64,000 nucleotides of DNA from Caldilineaceae bacterium (GTDB taxonomy: Bacteria > Chloroflexota > Anaerolineae > Caldilineales > Caldilineaceae). Made by a program: the position numbers and the translations under genes. The notes beneath the pieces are model-generated. The model ran no database searches. It was not told the origin of the DNA and worked only from the letters and a program-made list of their open reading frames with translations. Location of the stretch: assembly GCA_020634815.1 (NCBI GenBank), contig JACKBA010000005.1, positions 186,001 through 250,000 on the forward strand, in the 5' to 3' direction. Shown piece after piece: positions 28,879 through 37,120 of the stretch (position 1 is the stretch's first letter; each line of letters starts with the position of its first letter).

Positions 28879-31018
28879 GTTTCGGCATGACCTGGACGAC
28901 CGCGACGATGCGGAAGTCCGGGGACTGTTCGAACAACACTATACGCCGATTACGCCATCGCCGGACCTGGTTGAACGGCTGAATCAACTCGTGCTGCGCG
29001 AGGTTCAGTCCGTCTACCACGCCGAAGCGGTTGTGGCGCCGGCCCCTGCGCCGCGACCGTCCCTGCTCGAACGGATGCGGCGCTGGCTCGACGGGCTCGG
29101 CCCCGGCCAGTCGTTGGCGATGGCAGGCGCTGCCGCGGTTGCCGTGATCCTCATCTTCTTTGGCCTCTCGCGTGTCCTCCCCCGGCCGGTGAGTGCCACG
29201 GCCGCAGTGACGGGCGGCGAGGTAACGGTGCTGCAAGCGCGCACCGGCGAGTTCCGCACTTACCAGGATGGCGATTTCCTGAAGGTTGTCCAGGGCGACC
29301 GGATCATTGCCTTGAACGGCATGACGACGGTGACCCTCTTCCCAGGACAAACGGTCATCATCGAGCCGGACAGCTATGTCGAACTGGTCCAACTGGATGC
29401 GCTGGCCGATGCGACCCAGGTGGAAATGTTCGTGCGCCGGGGCAAGACCAACAACGTCATCGACGTGGACCTGACCGAGGTCGATCGGTACGTGGTCCGT
29501 TCGTCGTCGGTCAACGCGTCCGTCACGGGGACACAATTCTCCTTTGAAACGCTGGCCAGCGGCGAGTCGATTGTGACGACTACGTCGGGCGCCGTGACGG
29601 TATCGATGGACGACCAGGAAGTAATCGTCGCCCAGGGCGAGCAGGTTGCTGCCGCACCCGGCGCGACGATGGTTGTCGAAGCGGCGTCCAACCGGGTTGA
29701 GCGGCCCACGCTGCTGATCATCGCGCCGGGCTCGCCCGGGATTCCGCTCTACGCGTCGCCCGACGTCTCGGCGCGGCAGATTGGGTTTGCGCCAGACAAC
29801 CGGTTGCTGTCGGTGCTGAGCGAGGACGAAAGCGGTTCGTGGTATCAGATCTGCTGTGTGGATGGGCAGGCCGGCTGGTTGCAGGTCGATGCAATCCCGC
29901 CGGTGACGCCGGAGCCGACGCCGGAGAGTGAACCCACCGCACAGGAAGAGGCAGCGGTCAATGCTGCCGTTGCCGAGGCTGCCGAGTCGCCATCGCCGAC
30001 GGAGCCGGCGACTGCAACGGCCACACCGTCGCCGACCGTTACGCCACTGGCGACCGCCACGCCATCGGTAACCAGCACGCCAACGTCGGCGCCCAGCGCT
30101 ACGAGCACCGCGACGGCCACCCGCACGGCCTCGCCGACCGCAACGCGCACGCCGCGCCCGACCGGTACGCCGTCGCCGGCGCCAACGCCGACGCGCACGC
30201 CGACCGTTGTCCCAACGCTGTTGCCGAGTGCCACAGCAACGGCTACGCTGACGCCCGTCCCACCGACAGCGACCGATAGCCCGTCGCGGCGGCCGCGTCC
30301 GACCGAGACGGAAGATCCCGATCCGACTGATCCTCCGCCGACGGCGACCTTCACACCGACGCCATCCTTCACGCCGCTGCCACCAACACCAACGGCCACG
30401 CCCACGCCGATGCCGTCACCAACGCCGACGTTGCGCGAGATCACACCGGTGCCGACCGAGGCGACGCCCGAAGGCAGCGGCAGCCCGACCGAGACGCCGA
30501 CGGAAACGCCATCGGCGCCCTTTGTCGTGCCCACCCCTACGTCGACCGTCACGCCGACGCCGGTGCCTACGGATACGCCGACCGCCACGGATACGCCTGT
30601 CCCGACGGCCACGTGGACGCCGACAGTGCCGCCGCCGCCAACGTTTACGCCGACGAATACGACAGTGCCGCCGACGCCCACCGATACACCGACGGCTACG
30701 CCGACAGATCTGATCGTGCCGCCGTCGCCGCAACCGTTGGAGCCGCCCGCCCCACCCGCGAGCCAGGCGGAGCAGCAGCCTGCTCTTCCTGCCGCGCCGA
30801 CCGAAACGCCGACCGCCGTTCCCGCTGACGCACCCGCTGCGGCGCCGTCAGTTCAGCCCGCCCAGCCGGCCGAGCAACATCCAGGCCAGGCCGGGCAGGC
30901 TCCAAACGACCCCGGTGCGCCGGCGGAAAGCTGCGATACACCAACCTGCAGGGCACCTGCTCCAGAGGGCAGGAGCACAAACCAACCAACCAGATTGACG
31001 GTCAGACGGGCGACGTAA
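28871..31018 (+). CDS. FecR/SH3-domain membrane protein with long Thr/Pro-rich tail
   Basis: 715 residues. A cytoplasmic N-terminal part (about 80 residues) with the pattern of an anti-sigma region is followed by one membrane helix (SLAMAGAAAVAVILIFFGL), then a FecR-type beta domain (GEFRTYQDGDFLKVV to VIVAQGEQVAAAPG), an SH3-like domain (PLYASPDVSARQIGFAP) and some 300 residues dominated by Thr, Pro and Ala (TPTP, TATP repeats). The tail probably spans or sits in the cell envelope. Encoded with the sigma factor, it is a likely anti-sigma sensor. The ATG at 28871 is preferred over the TTG six bases upstream. Repeat tail may vary in length between strains. Confidence 0.82.
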   Translation: MAEFRHDLDDRDDAEVRGLFEQHYTPITPSPDLVERLNQLVLREVQSVYHAEAVVAPAPAPRPSLLERMRRWLDGLGPGQSLAMAGAAAVAVILIFFGLSRVLPRPVSATAAVTGGEVTVLQARTGEFRTYQDGDFLKVVQGDRIIALNGMTTVTLFPGQTVIIEPDSYVELVQLDALADATQVEMFVRRGKTNNVIDVDLTEVDRYVVRSSSVNASVTGTQFSFETLASGESIVTTTSGAVTVSMDDQEVIVAQGEQVAAAPGATMVVEAASNRVERPTLLIIAPGSPGIPLYASPDVSARQIGFAPDNRLLSVLSEDESGSWYQICCVDGQAGWLQVDAIPPVTPEPTPESEPTAQEEAAVNAAVAEAAESPSPTEPATATATPSPTVTPLATATPSVTSTPTSAPSATSTATATRTASPTATRTPRPTGTPSPAPTPTRTPTVVPTLLPSATATATLTPVPPTATDSPSRRPRPTETEDPDPTDPPPTATFTPTPSFTPLPPTPTATPTPMPSPTPTLREITPVPTEATPEGSGSPTETPTETPSAPFVVPTPTSTVTPTPVPTDTPTATDTPVPTATWTPTVPPPPTFTPTNTTVPPTPTDTPTATPTDLIVPPSPQPLEPPAPPASQAEQQPALPAAPTETPTAVPADAPAAAPSVQPAQPAEQHPGQAGQAPNDPGAPAESCDTPTCRAPAPEGRSTNQPTRLTVRRAT

Positions 31019-31036
31019 CGGTCGCCCGTCGATTTT
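31005..31036 (+). terminator. Terminator after the FecR-domain gene
   Basis: Perfect 10-bp stem GACGGGCGAC / GTCGCCCGTC with a 6-nt loop that contains the stop codon region; followed by GATTTT. The short T run makes it moderate in strength. Confidence 0.6.
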
Positions 31037-31168
31037 GCCGGCTCGGAACACTCCGTTTCGACCGGTGGTTTCTTCGAATTCGGCGTCGCTATTGCGACAA
31101 GTTTTCGTTTGTTTGGCAGAATATAGAGCAACTGTGCTCGGTTACTTGGAGTTCAAAAAGGGAATCAT

Positions 31169-32848
31169 ATGACCAAATATATCTTTGTGACAGGTGGCGT
31201 CGTATCTGGTCTGGGAAAGGGTGTCACCGTTGCGTCGCTGGGCACGATCCTCAAAGCGCGCGGCATCAAGGTGGCAACCATGAAGCTGGATCCATATTTG
31301 AATGTGGATCCTGGCACGATGTCGCCTTACCAGCACGGCGAAGTCTTCGTTACCGAAGACGGCGCCGAAACCGACCTGGATCTGGGGCATTACGAGCGCT
31401 TCGTCGACGTCAATCTCTCTAAGCTCAGCAACATCACCAGCGGCCAGATCTACATGTCGGTATTGGGACAGGAGCGGCGCGGCGACTATCTGGGCGGCAC
31501 GATACAGGTCATCCCCCATGTGACCAACGAGATCAAGCGGCGCATCGGCCTTGCGGCACGCGCAGGCCACGCCGACGTGCTGATCGTCGAGATCGGCGGC
31601 ACCGTCGGCGACATCGAGGGCCTGCCGTTCCTGGAGGCGATTCGCCAGATGCGCAAGGATCTGGGGCGCGCCAACACGATGTATGTCCATGTGACGTGGC
31701 TGCCCTACCTGGCGGCGAGCAAGGAACTGAAGACGAAGCCGACGCAGCACAGCGTGCGTGAGTTGCGCGGCATCGGCATCACGCCCGACGTCATCGTGCT
31801 GCGCAGCGACCATCCGGTCGAGGATGATGTGATCGGCAAGACGGCGCTCTTCTGCGATGTGGACCGCGAGGCGGTTGTCCCGCTGGTGACAGCCGACACG
31901 ATCTACGCTGTGCCGCTGAGCCTCGAGGAACATGGGCTGGGCGCGTGGACGGTGCAGCGCCTGGAATTGACCGAGCACATGTCGGCCCTGGAAGGCTTGC
32001 AGGGGTGGAGTCACTTCGTCAATGACTTGCGCCGCGAGAAACCTGTGCTACGGGTGGCGCTTGTGGGCAAATATGTGGAGTTGGAGGACTCCTATCTGAG
32101 CGTCAAGGAATCCTTGATCCACGCCGCGCTGGCCTGTGGCTGGGATGTGGACATTGCCTGGGTCAGTTCCGAAGATCTCGAAAAGGGACGCGGCATCGGG
32201 CAACTGGATAATGTCGATGGAATCATCGTGCCGGGCGGTTTCGGCTATCGCGGCATCGAAGGCAAAGTCGTTGCTGCCCATTTCGCCCGCGAACACAAGG
32301 TTCCCTACCTCGGTCTGTGCCTGGGCATGCAGGTCATGTGCATCGAATTTGCCCGGCACGTCGTCGGCAATGACGAGCCGAACAGCACGGAATTCGATAT
32401 CAGCACCGAGTATCCCGTCATCGACCTCATGCCCGACCAGCGTGAACTCGCCGACATGGGCGGCACTATGCGACTTGGCATCTACGACTGTCAGCTCAAG
32501 CCGGGAACCAAGGCGTACGCCGGCTATCACGACCTTGGGTACGATGAGATCGTGCAGGAGCGCCATCGCCATCGCTTCGAGTTCAACAATGCCTACCGGG
32601 CGCAATTGGAAGAGCGCGGCATGGTCTTCAGCGGCCTGTCCCCCGACGGGCGCCTCGTCGAGATCGCCGAACTGGGCGACCATCCGTTCATGCTTGGCAG
32701 CCAGTTCCATCCCGAATTCAAGAGCCGGCCGAACAAGCCGCATCCGCTCTTCTACGCGTTCGTGCAGGCGACGATTGCCCGGCACGAAACGCGCGGTGGT
32801 CTGGCGGACGCAGTGGCGGTTGCGACGGACGAGCTTGCGCAGGAGTGA
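31169..32848 (+). CDS. pyrG: CTP synthase
   Basis: 559 residues, full length. Synthase domain: TKYIFVTGGVVSGLGKGV with the P-loop, KLDPYLNVDPGTMSPYQHGEV, EIGGTVGDIEG. Glutaminase domain: GGFGYRGIEGK, nucleophile GLCLGMQ, and QFHPEFKSRP with the catalytic His/Glu. It converts UTP to CTP with glutamine as nitrogen source. Start ATG with AAAGGGAATC upstream; no operon partner. A GC-rich inverted repeat follows at 32863. No unusual features. Confidence 0.97.
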   Translation: MTKYIFVTGGVVSGLGKGVTVASLGTILKARGIKVATMKLDPYLNVDPGTMSPYQHGEVFVTEDGAETDLDLGHYERFVDVNLSKLSNITSGQIYMSVLGQERRGDYLGGTIQVIPHVTNEIKRRIGLAARAGHADVLIVEIGGTVGDIEGLPFLEAIRQMRKDLGRANTMYVHVTWLPYLAASKELKTKPTQHSVRELRGIGITPDVIVLRSDHPVEDDVIGKTALFCDVDREAVVPLVTADTIYAVPLSLEEHGLGAWTVQRLELTEHMSALEGLQGWSHFVNDLRREKPVLRVALVGKYVELEDSYLSVKESLIHAALACGWDVDIAWVSSEDLEKGRGIGQLDNVDGIIVPGGFGYRGIEGKVVAAHFAREHKVPYLGLCLGMQVMCIEFARHVVGNDEPNSTEFDISTEYPVIDLMPDQRELADMGGTMRLGIYDCQLKPGTKAYAGYHDLGYDEIVQERHRHRFEFNNAYRAQLEERGMVFSGLSPDGRLVEIAELGDHPFMLGSQFHPEFKSRPNKPHPLFYAFVQATIARHETRGGLADAVAVATDELAQE

Positions 32849-32862
32849 GCAGTAACGGTCCG

Positions 32863-32899
32863 CGGGTGCGCTCGATGGGAATCACGCCGCCCGCACCCG
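32863..32899 (+). terminator. Weak GC-rich hairpin after pyrG
   Basis: CGGGTGCG / CGCACCCG arms with a 21-nt loop and no U run. Possible transcript end for pyrG, but the long loop and missing U run make this doubtful. Confidence 0.3.
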
Positions 32900-32906
32900 T
32901 CTGCGA

Positions 32907-32935
32907 TTGTCGATTCGGGCAGATTGTGACATAAT
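32907..32935 (+). promoter_or_regulatory. Promoter of yebC
   Basis: TTGTCG (32907-32912) and CATAAT (32930-32935) with 17-bp spacing; TGA directly before the -10 gives an extended -10 (TGACATAAT). The leader to the yebC start is about 57 nt. Confidence 0.65.
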
Positions 32936-32997
32936 TTGGCGTCAGGCAAGCGTACGCAGACGAACGATCTGCCAGTTGTACGGGGGAGTACGGAGCG

Positions 32998-33765
32998 ATG
33001 TCCGGTCATTCTAAGTGGTCTACGATCAAGCGCAAGAAGGGTGCGGCCGATGCCGCGCGCGGCAAGATTTTCACGCGGCTGGCGCGCGAAATACAGATTG
33101 CCGCCCGCAACGGCGCCGACCCGAACTCAAATTTCACACTACGCCTGGCGATCGAGCGGGCTCGTGCCGACAATATGCCCAAGGACAACATCGAGCGGGC
33201 GATCCGTCGTGGGGCCGGGCTGGAAAAAGACGGCGTTGAAATCGAGACGATTGTCTATGAAGGCTATGGGCCGCACGGCATTGCCATGCTGGTCGAGTGC
33301 CTGACCGACAACCGCAACCGGACGATTTCGGAGGTGCGCCGCGCCTTCACCAAGGCGAACGGTGCGCTGGGTGAGCCCGGTTCTGTTGCGTGGCAGTTCA
33401 CAGAAAAAGGGTACTTTGCTTTCAATCGCACCGACGACGACGGCGAGCCGCTGGATGTGGACCCGGACGCTGTTTTCATGGCTGCCCTGGAGGCCGGCGC
33501 CGAGGATGTAGAGATCGGCGATGACGTCGTCGAAGTCTATACGGAACGGACGAGTTTTGCGCAGGTCAGCCAGGGGCTCGACGAGCAGGGGCTGGAGCCG
33601 AGCGAGGCGGAGCTTGTCATGAAGCCGAACACCACGCTCGAACTGGGCGCTGAGGAAGCCGGGTCGGTGCTGAACCTGATCGATGCACTGGAAGAGTTGG
33701 ACGACGTGAACAAGGTCTGGCACAACCTGGAACTGACCGAGGATGTCGTCGCCCAGTTTGCATAG
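32998..33765 (+). CDS. YebC/PmpR (TACO1-like) family protein
   Basis: 255 residues, full length. MSGHSKWSTIKRKKGAADAARG, FTRLAREIQIAARNG and NMPKDNIERAIRRG are hallmarks. Members act as translation factors relieving ribosome stalling at proline stretches or were reported as DNA-binding regulators; this genome encodes very proline-rich proteins, but a link is only suggestion. Upstream of ruvC, as in many bacteria; a terminator lies between them. Confidence 0.95.
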   Translation: MSGHSKWSTIKRKKGAADAARGKIFTRLAREIQIAARNGADPNSNFTLRLAIERARADNMPKDNIERAIRRGAGLEKDGVEIETIVYEGYGPHGIAMLVECLTDNRNRTISEVRRAFTKANGALGEPGSVAWQFTEKGYFAFNRTDDDGEPLDVDPDAVFMAALEAGAEDVEIGDDVVEVYTERTSFAQVSQGLDEQGLEPSEAELVMKPNTTLELGAEEAGSVLNLIDALEELDDVNKVWHNLELTEDVVAQFA

Positions 33766-33786
33766 AGTGCGGTAGGCCAGATGCCA

Positions 33787-33818
33787 GGGTGACCGGACGC
33801 AGAAACGGTCACCCTTTT
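33787..33818 (+). terminator. Terminator between yebC and ruvC
   Basis: Perfect 9-bp stem GGGTGACCG / CGGTCACCC, 10-nt loop, followed by TTTTCT. Confidence 0.8.
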
Positions 33819-33850
33819 CTATTGGGGCCTGGAGCGGGAAGGGGTGCGAA

Positions 33851-34357
33851 GTGACCGTAGCGATCACGAGGGCGGTGCTTGGAGTCGATCCGGGCACGGC
33901 CATCACCGGATATGGTGTGGTCGGCGAAACGCCGGCCGGTGAGTTCGTGCTGCTCGCCTGCGGGGTCATCCGCACACAGGCCGGCGACCCCATGGACCTG
34001 CGCCTGCTGGAACTCTTCCGCGACATGCAGGCGATCATCGAGGAATTTAAACCGGACGAGGTGGCGGTAGAGAAGCTCTTTTTTGGCCGCAATGTCACGA
34101 CGGCCATTTCGGTCGGCCAGGCGCGCGGCGCCATCCTGTTGTCGGCCGCGCTGGCTGGCGTCCCCATCGTCGAGTATACGCCGGCGGAGGTCAAGCAGGC
34201 CGTTGCCGGCTACGGCAATGCCGACAAGCAGCAGGTGCAGACAATGGTCATGCATCTCCTCCAGCTTGAGCACGCTCCCACGCCCGATGACGCCGCCGAC
34301 GGCGTGGCGATTGCCCTGTGTCACCTGCAGACTGCCTTCTACGCTCGTTTTGCCTGA
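33851..34357 (+). CDS. ruvC: Holliday junction resolvase RuvC
   Basis: 168 residues, starting at GTG with Shine-Dalgarno GGGAAGGGG. Catalytic acids: Asp in LGVDPGTAITGYG, Glu in VAVEKLFFGRN, and the C-terminal Asp pair in PTPDDAADGVAIALCH. It cleaves four-way DNA junctions from RuvAB. ruvA is 1.1 kb downstream, with a response regulator gene in between; ruvB is not in this window. Confidence 0.95.
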   Translation: MTVAITRAVLGVDPGTAITGYGVVGETPAGEFVLLACGVIRTQAGDPMDLRLLELFRDMQAIIEEFKPDEVAVEKLFFGRNVTTAISVGQARGAILLSAALAGVPIVEYTPAEVKQAVAGYGNADKQQVQTMVMHLLQLEHAPTPDDAADGVAIALCHLQTAFYARFA

Positions 34358-34537
34358 TATTTCCTTAAAAAAGGTGGATTCATCGCATTTTTCCTGATGT
34401 TGCGCGAAGGATTCGGCGGCGTACAACGATTACCCTACTGAAGCGAACGAAATCAGCGGTCTGCGACTGCCTTTGGAACATTCAAGAATGCTCCCGGCGG
34501 TGACGCAGAACCAGGTAGCAACAGCGATCAGGAACAA

Positions 34538-35380
34538 TTGAGTAGCACCAAGTGGTGCAAGTCGGCGAGACAATCTGCCATGTATCAGACGCTCACGTAT
34601 CACCGAACCGATTCCTTTACGAAGTCAAATATGACACGTTCCAATCTACTTCAGACTGCTCTGCCGGCAAACGGGATCACCGTTCTTGTCGTCGACGATG
34701 AGGAGCCCCTGCGGAACCTGCTTCAGATCTCCTTGCAGCGTCAAGGATACCAGGTGTTGGTGGCCCGCAATGGGCGCGAGGCGCTCGAAGTTGCCGCGAC
34801 GAAGAAGGTTGATCTGATGCTGCTCGACATCATGATGCCGGAGATGGACGGCTTTGCGACGTGCATGGAAATGCGCAAGCGCAGCGACATGCCCATCGTC
34901 ATGCTGACGGCGCTGAATCGGCCTGATGACATTGTTCATGGTTTCAACCTCGGGGCGGATGACTATATCACCAAGCCCTTTACCTTCCGTGAGGTCGAAG
35001 TTCGGCTGCAGGCGATTCTGCGACGCGTCTACTGGAGCCAGGAGCGCATGGAGCCGGCAGTCTTGACTGCCAACGAAGTCACCCTTGACGACGAATCGCA
35101 CCAGGTTCTGGTCCGCGGCGAAGCCGTTCACCTGACCCCGATCGAATATCAATTGCTGCGCTACATGATGTCCATGCCCGACCGCCCGATTAGCAAGGAT
35201 ACGCTCTTCCAGCATGTATGGGGTTACGATATGGCCGGCGGCACCAACCTGGTCGAGGTTGCCATGCGTCGCCTACGCGAGAAAATTGAAGAAGACCCGT
35301 CGCAGCCTGTATACTTGTTGACGGTCCGCGGCGCAGGGTACAAGTTCAACTCCGAGGGGAATTCCCCAAAGATGGTGTAG
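34538..35380 (+). CDS. OmpR/PhoB-family response regulator
   Basis: 280 residues from a TTG preceded by AGGA; the conserved part would also begin well from ATG 34631. Receiver domain: VLVVDDEEPLRNLL (acidic pocket), phosphoacceptor Asp in LMLLDIMMPEMDG, Thr in MLTALN and Lys in YITKPF. C-terminal winged helix: LTPIEYQLLRYMM and GTNLVEVAMRRLREKIE, VRGAGYKF. No sensor kinase gene is nearby, so it is an orphan between ruvC and ruvA. Target genes unknown. Confidence 0.92.
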   Translation: MSSTKWCKSARQSAMYQTLTYHRTDSFTKSNMTRSNLLQTALPANGITVLVVDDEEPLRNLLQISLQRQGYQVLVARNGREALEVAATKKVDLMLLDIMMPEMDGFATCMEMRKRSDMPIVMLTALNRPDDIVHGFNLGADDYITKPFTFREVEVRLQAILRRVYWSQERMEPAVLTANEVTLDDESHQVLVRGEAVHLTPIEYQLLRYMMSMPDRPISKDTLFQHVWGYDMAGGTNLVEVAMRRLREKIEEDPSQPVYLLTVRGAGYKFNSEGNSPKMV

Positions 35381-35431
35381 AGATCGGCTCTCGCCTGCCC
35401 GAACACTGCCGGCGGCCAAGGAACGGCACTC

Positions 35432-36022
35432 ATGCTGCGCATTGTTCGAGGTACGGTAGCCATGCGGCTCAAAGATGCCCTGGTGGTTGACACGGGGGGC
35501 GCATCGGGCGGCATTGGATTCAAAATCGCAGTACCGGAACCGACAGCAGCCCGTTTTCAAGACGGCGCTGCTGTTTTTTTACACACATATCTCCAGGTCC
35601 GCGAGGACGCCCTTTCCCTCTTTGGCTTTGAAACCGAGGAAGAACTCGCCATCTTCGAGCTTCTGCTCACTGTGAGCGGTGTCGGCCCCAAGGTTGCGCT
35701 CTCAACGCTGAGCACGCTGAGCCCCGACGCCCTGCGCCTGGCCCTTGCCAACAACGAACCGGCCATGATTGCCCGGGTTCCTGGCGTGGGCAAGCGAACC
35801 GCTGAAAAAATCGTCGTAGAACTCAAGGACAAGATCAAGGCGCCGGCAACGGGCATTGAGGCGCTTGCCAACATCAACGCCGCCGACGCCGAGGTAATCG
35901 ACGCGCTCATTGCGCTCGGCTACAGCGTTGTCGAGTCGCAGCGCGCCGTGCAGGCACTGCCGAAGGATGTCACGCAGGTCGAGGAGCGACTGCGGCTGGC
36001 GTTGCGTAATTTCAGCGCGTGA
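35432..36022 (+). CDS. ruvA: Holliday junction DNA helicase subunit RuvA
   Basis: 196 residues. Domain I OB fold (MLRIVRGTVAMRLKDALVV), the two HhH motifs LLTVSGVGPKVALSTLS and RVPGVGKRTAEKIVVEL, and the C-terminal domain III that touches RuvB (DALIALGYSVVESQRAV). RuvA binds junction DNA for branch migration. The start has Shine-Dalgarno AAGGAA. Follows the response regulator by 51 nt. Confidence 0.95.
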   Translation: MLRIVRGTVAMRLKDALVVDTGGASGGIGFKIAVPEPTAARFQDGAAVFLHTYLQVREDALSLFGFETEEELAIFELLLTVSGVGPKVALSTLSTLSPDALRLALANNEPAMIARVPGVGKRTAEKIVVELKDKIKAPATGIEALANINAADAEVIDALIALGYSVVESQRAVQALPKDVTQVEERLRLALRNFSA

Positions 36023-36063
36023 CGCGGGCGAGGCATTTTCATCTCCGAACGGCCTCGGCATCT

Positions 36064-36092
36064 TTGACAGGCTCCAATGCCATCCCTATAAT
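36064..36092 (+). promoter_or_regulatory. Consensus sigma-70 promoter of efp
   Basis: Perfect TTGACA (36064-36069) and perfect TATAAT (36087-36092) with 17-bp spacing, the strongest promoter in the window. The leader to efp is close to 95 nt, AT-richer than its surroundings. Confidence 0.9.
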
Positions 36093-36192
36093 GCGAAAGC
36101 TTATGGCACTGCCGGCGCCGTGCCGATTGGGCAGCGGATTGTTCCGGTCTGCCTTCAAACAAATGCAATAATGTGGTGAAAAGGGTAATCTT

Positions 36193-36756
36193 ATGGCGGA
36201 AGTACAGACACTGCGCAAGGGCAACATCTATGAAGAAGATGGGCAGCTCTGGCGCGTCCTCGAATTTCAGCATATCAAGGTCGCGCGCGGTGGGGCGACA
36301 ATTCGGCTCAAATTGCGCAATGTGCGCACCGAGTCGACGGTCGAGAAGACATATAGCAATGGCACCCGCGTCAATGACGTCGAACTGGACAAAGCCGACG
36401 TCCAGTATCTTTACAACGACGGCCAGTTCTACCATTTCATGAACACGGAGACCTTTGAGCAATTGGCTCTGGGGCCTGATGTCATGGAGGACGTAAAGGA
36501 CTTCCTGCTCGAAAACGAGATCATCAGCCTGGAGAGCTATGACGGGGAGCCGCTCTCGCTGAAATTGCCGACCGCCGTGGACTTGAGGGTCGTTTGGGCC
36601 GAAGCCGCCATTGCCGGCGATACGGCCAACTCGCCGACGAAGCAGGTGGAACTGGAGACCGGGCTGCGTGTACAGGTGCCTATGTTCGTCCAGGAGGGCG
36701 ATGTCATCCGGGTCGATACGCGTGACGGGAGCTACGTTACGCGGGTGAAGCAGTAA
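36193..36756 (+). CDS. efp: Elongation factor P with Arg at the loop tip
   Basis: 187 residues, three beta domains in the usual order: N-terminal KOW-like, central OB (DVQYLYNDGQFYHFMNTETFEQL) and C-terminal OB (GLRVQVPMFVQEGDVIRVDTRDGSYVTRV). EF-P stimulates peptide bond formation at proline stretches. The tip loop that normally reads PGKG is VARG here, so Arg32 replaces the modified Lys; some EF-P types carry rhamnosyl-Arg at this position. Expressed from a consensus promoter. Start ATG with AAAAGGG upstream. Confidence 0.95.
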   Translation: MAEVQTLRKGNIYEEDGQLWRVLEFQHIKVARGGATIRLKLRNVRTESTVEKTYSNGTRVNDVELDKADVQYLYNDGQFYHFMNTETFEQLALGPDVMEDVKDFLLENEIISLESYDGEPLSLKLPTAVDLRVVWAEAAIAGDTANSPTKQVELETGLRVQVPMFVQEGDVIRVDTRDGSYVTRVKQ

Positions 36757-36802
36757 CGCCTGCCCTACGCACTGATTGATGTGTAGCCAGAGCGGCCCAT
36801 AT

Positions 36803-36831
36803 TTGCCCGAAACCGGTGATTTGGCTATACT
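36803..36831 (+). promoter_or_regulatory. Promoter of tRNA-Thr
   Basis: TTGCCC (36803-36808) and TATACT (36826-36831), 17-bp spacing. Expected start is about 12 nt ahead of the tRNA. Confidence 0.6.
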
Positions 36832-36849
36832 GACTTGACATCTACGGTT

Positions 36850-36923
<74 letters not shown>

Positions 36924-36925
36924 AC

Positions 36926-36960
36926 AATCGCCTTCCCATGACGGGGAGGCGATTTTTCTT
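36926..36960 (+). terminator. Terminator after tRNA-Thr
   Basis: AATCGCCTTCCC / GGGGAGGCGATT stem with one wobble pair and 5-nt loop, followed by a T-rich stretch. Confidence 0.85.
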
Positions 36961-37120
36961 AGGAACCGGTCCCGGCTGACCGGCGTTATTCTGAGCGTGC
37001 TTGGCAGTGCAAGCGCATTTGGAATTGACAAAGGATGTGCGGCAGGCTAGACTTCGCACTGCAAGAGCCACGGATTGTGGCAGACCGCGGAGCGCCTGAC
37101 CGCCTGGAGTGGAGGCATGA

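Noticed and set aside
29845..30681. Minus-strand frame encoding a Val/Gly repeat protein
   Set aside because: It is the complement of the Thr/Pro-rich tail codons (ACG, CCG) of the FecR gene and not an independent gene.
29930..30720. Possible CRISPR or tandem repeat array in the TPTP region
   Set aside because: Repeats are short codon-level patterns within one open frame without spacers; they encode a Thr/Pro-rich linker.
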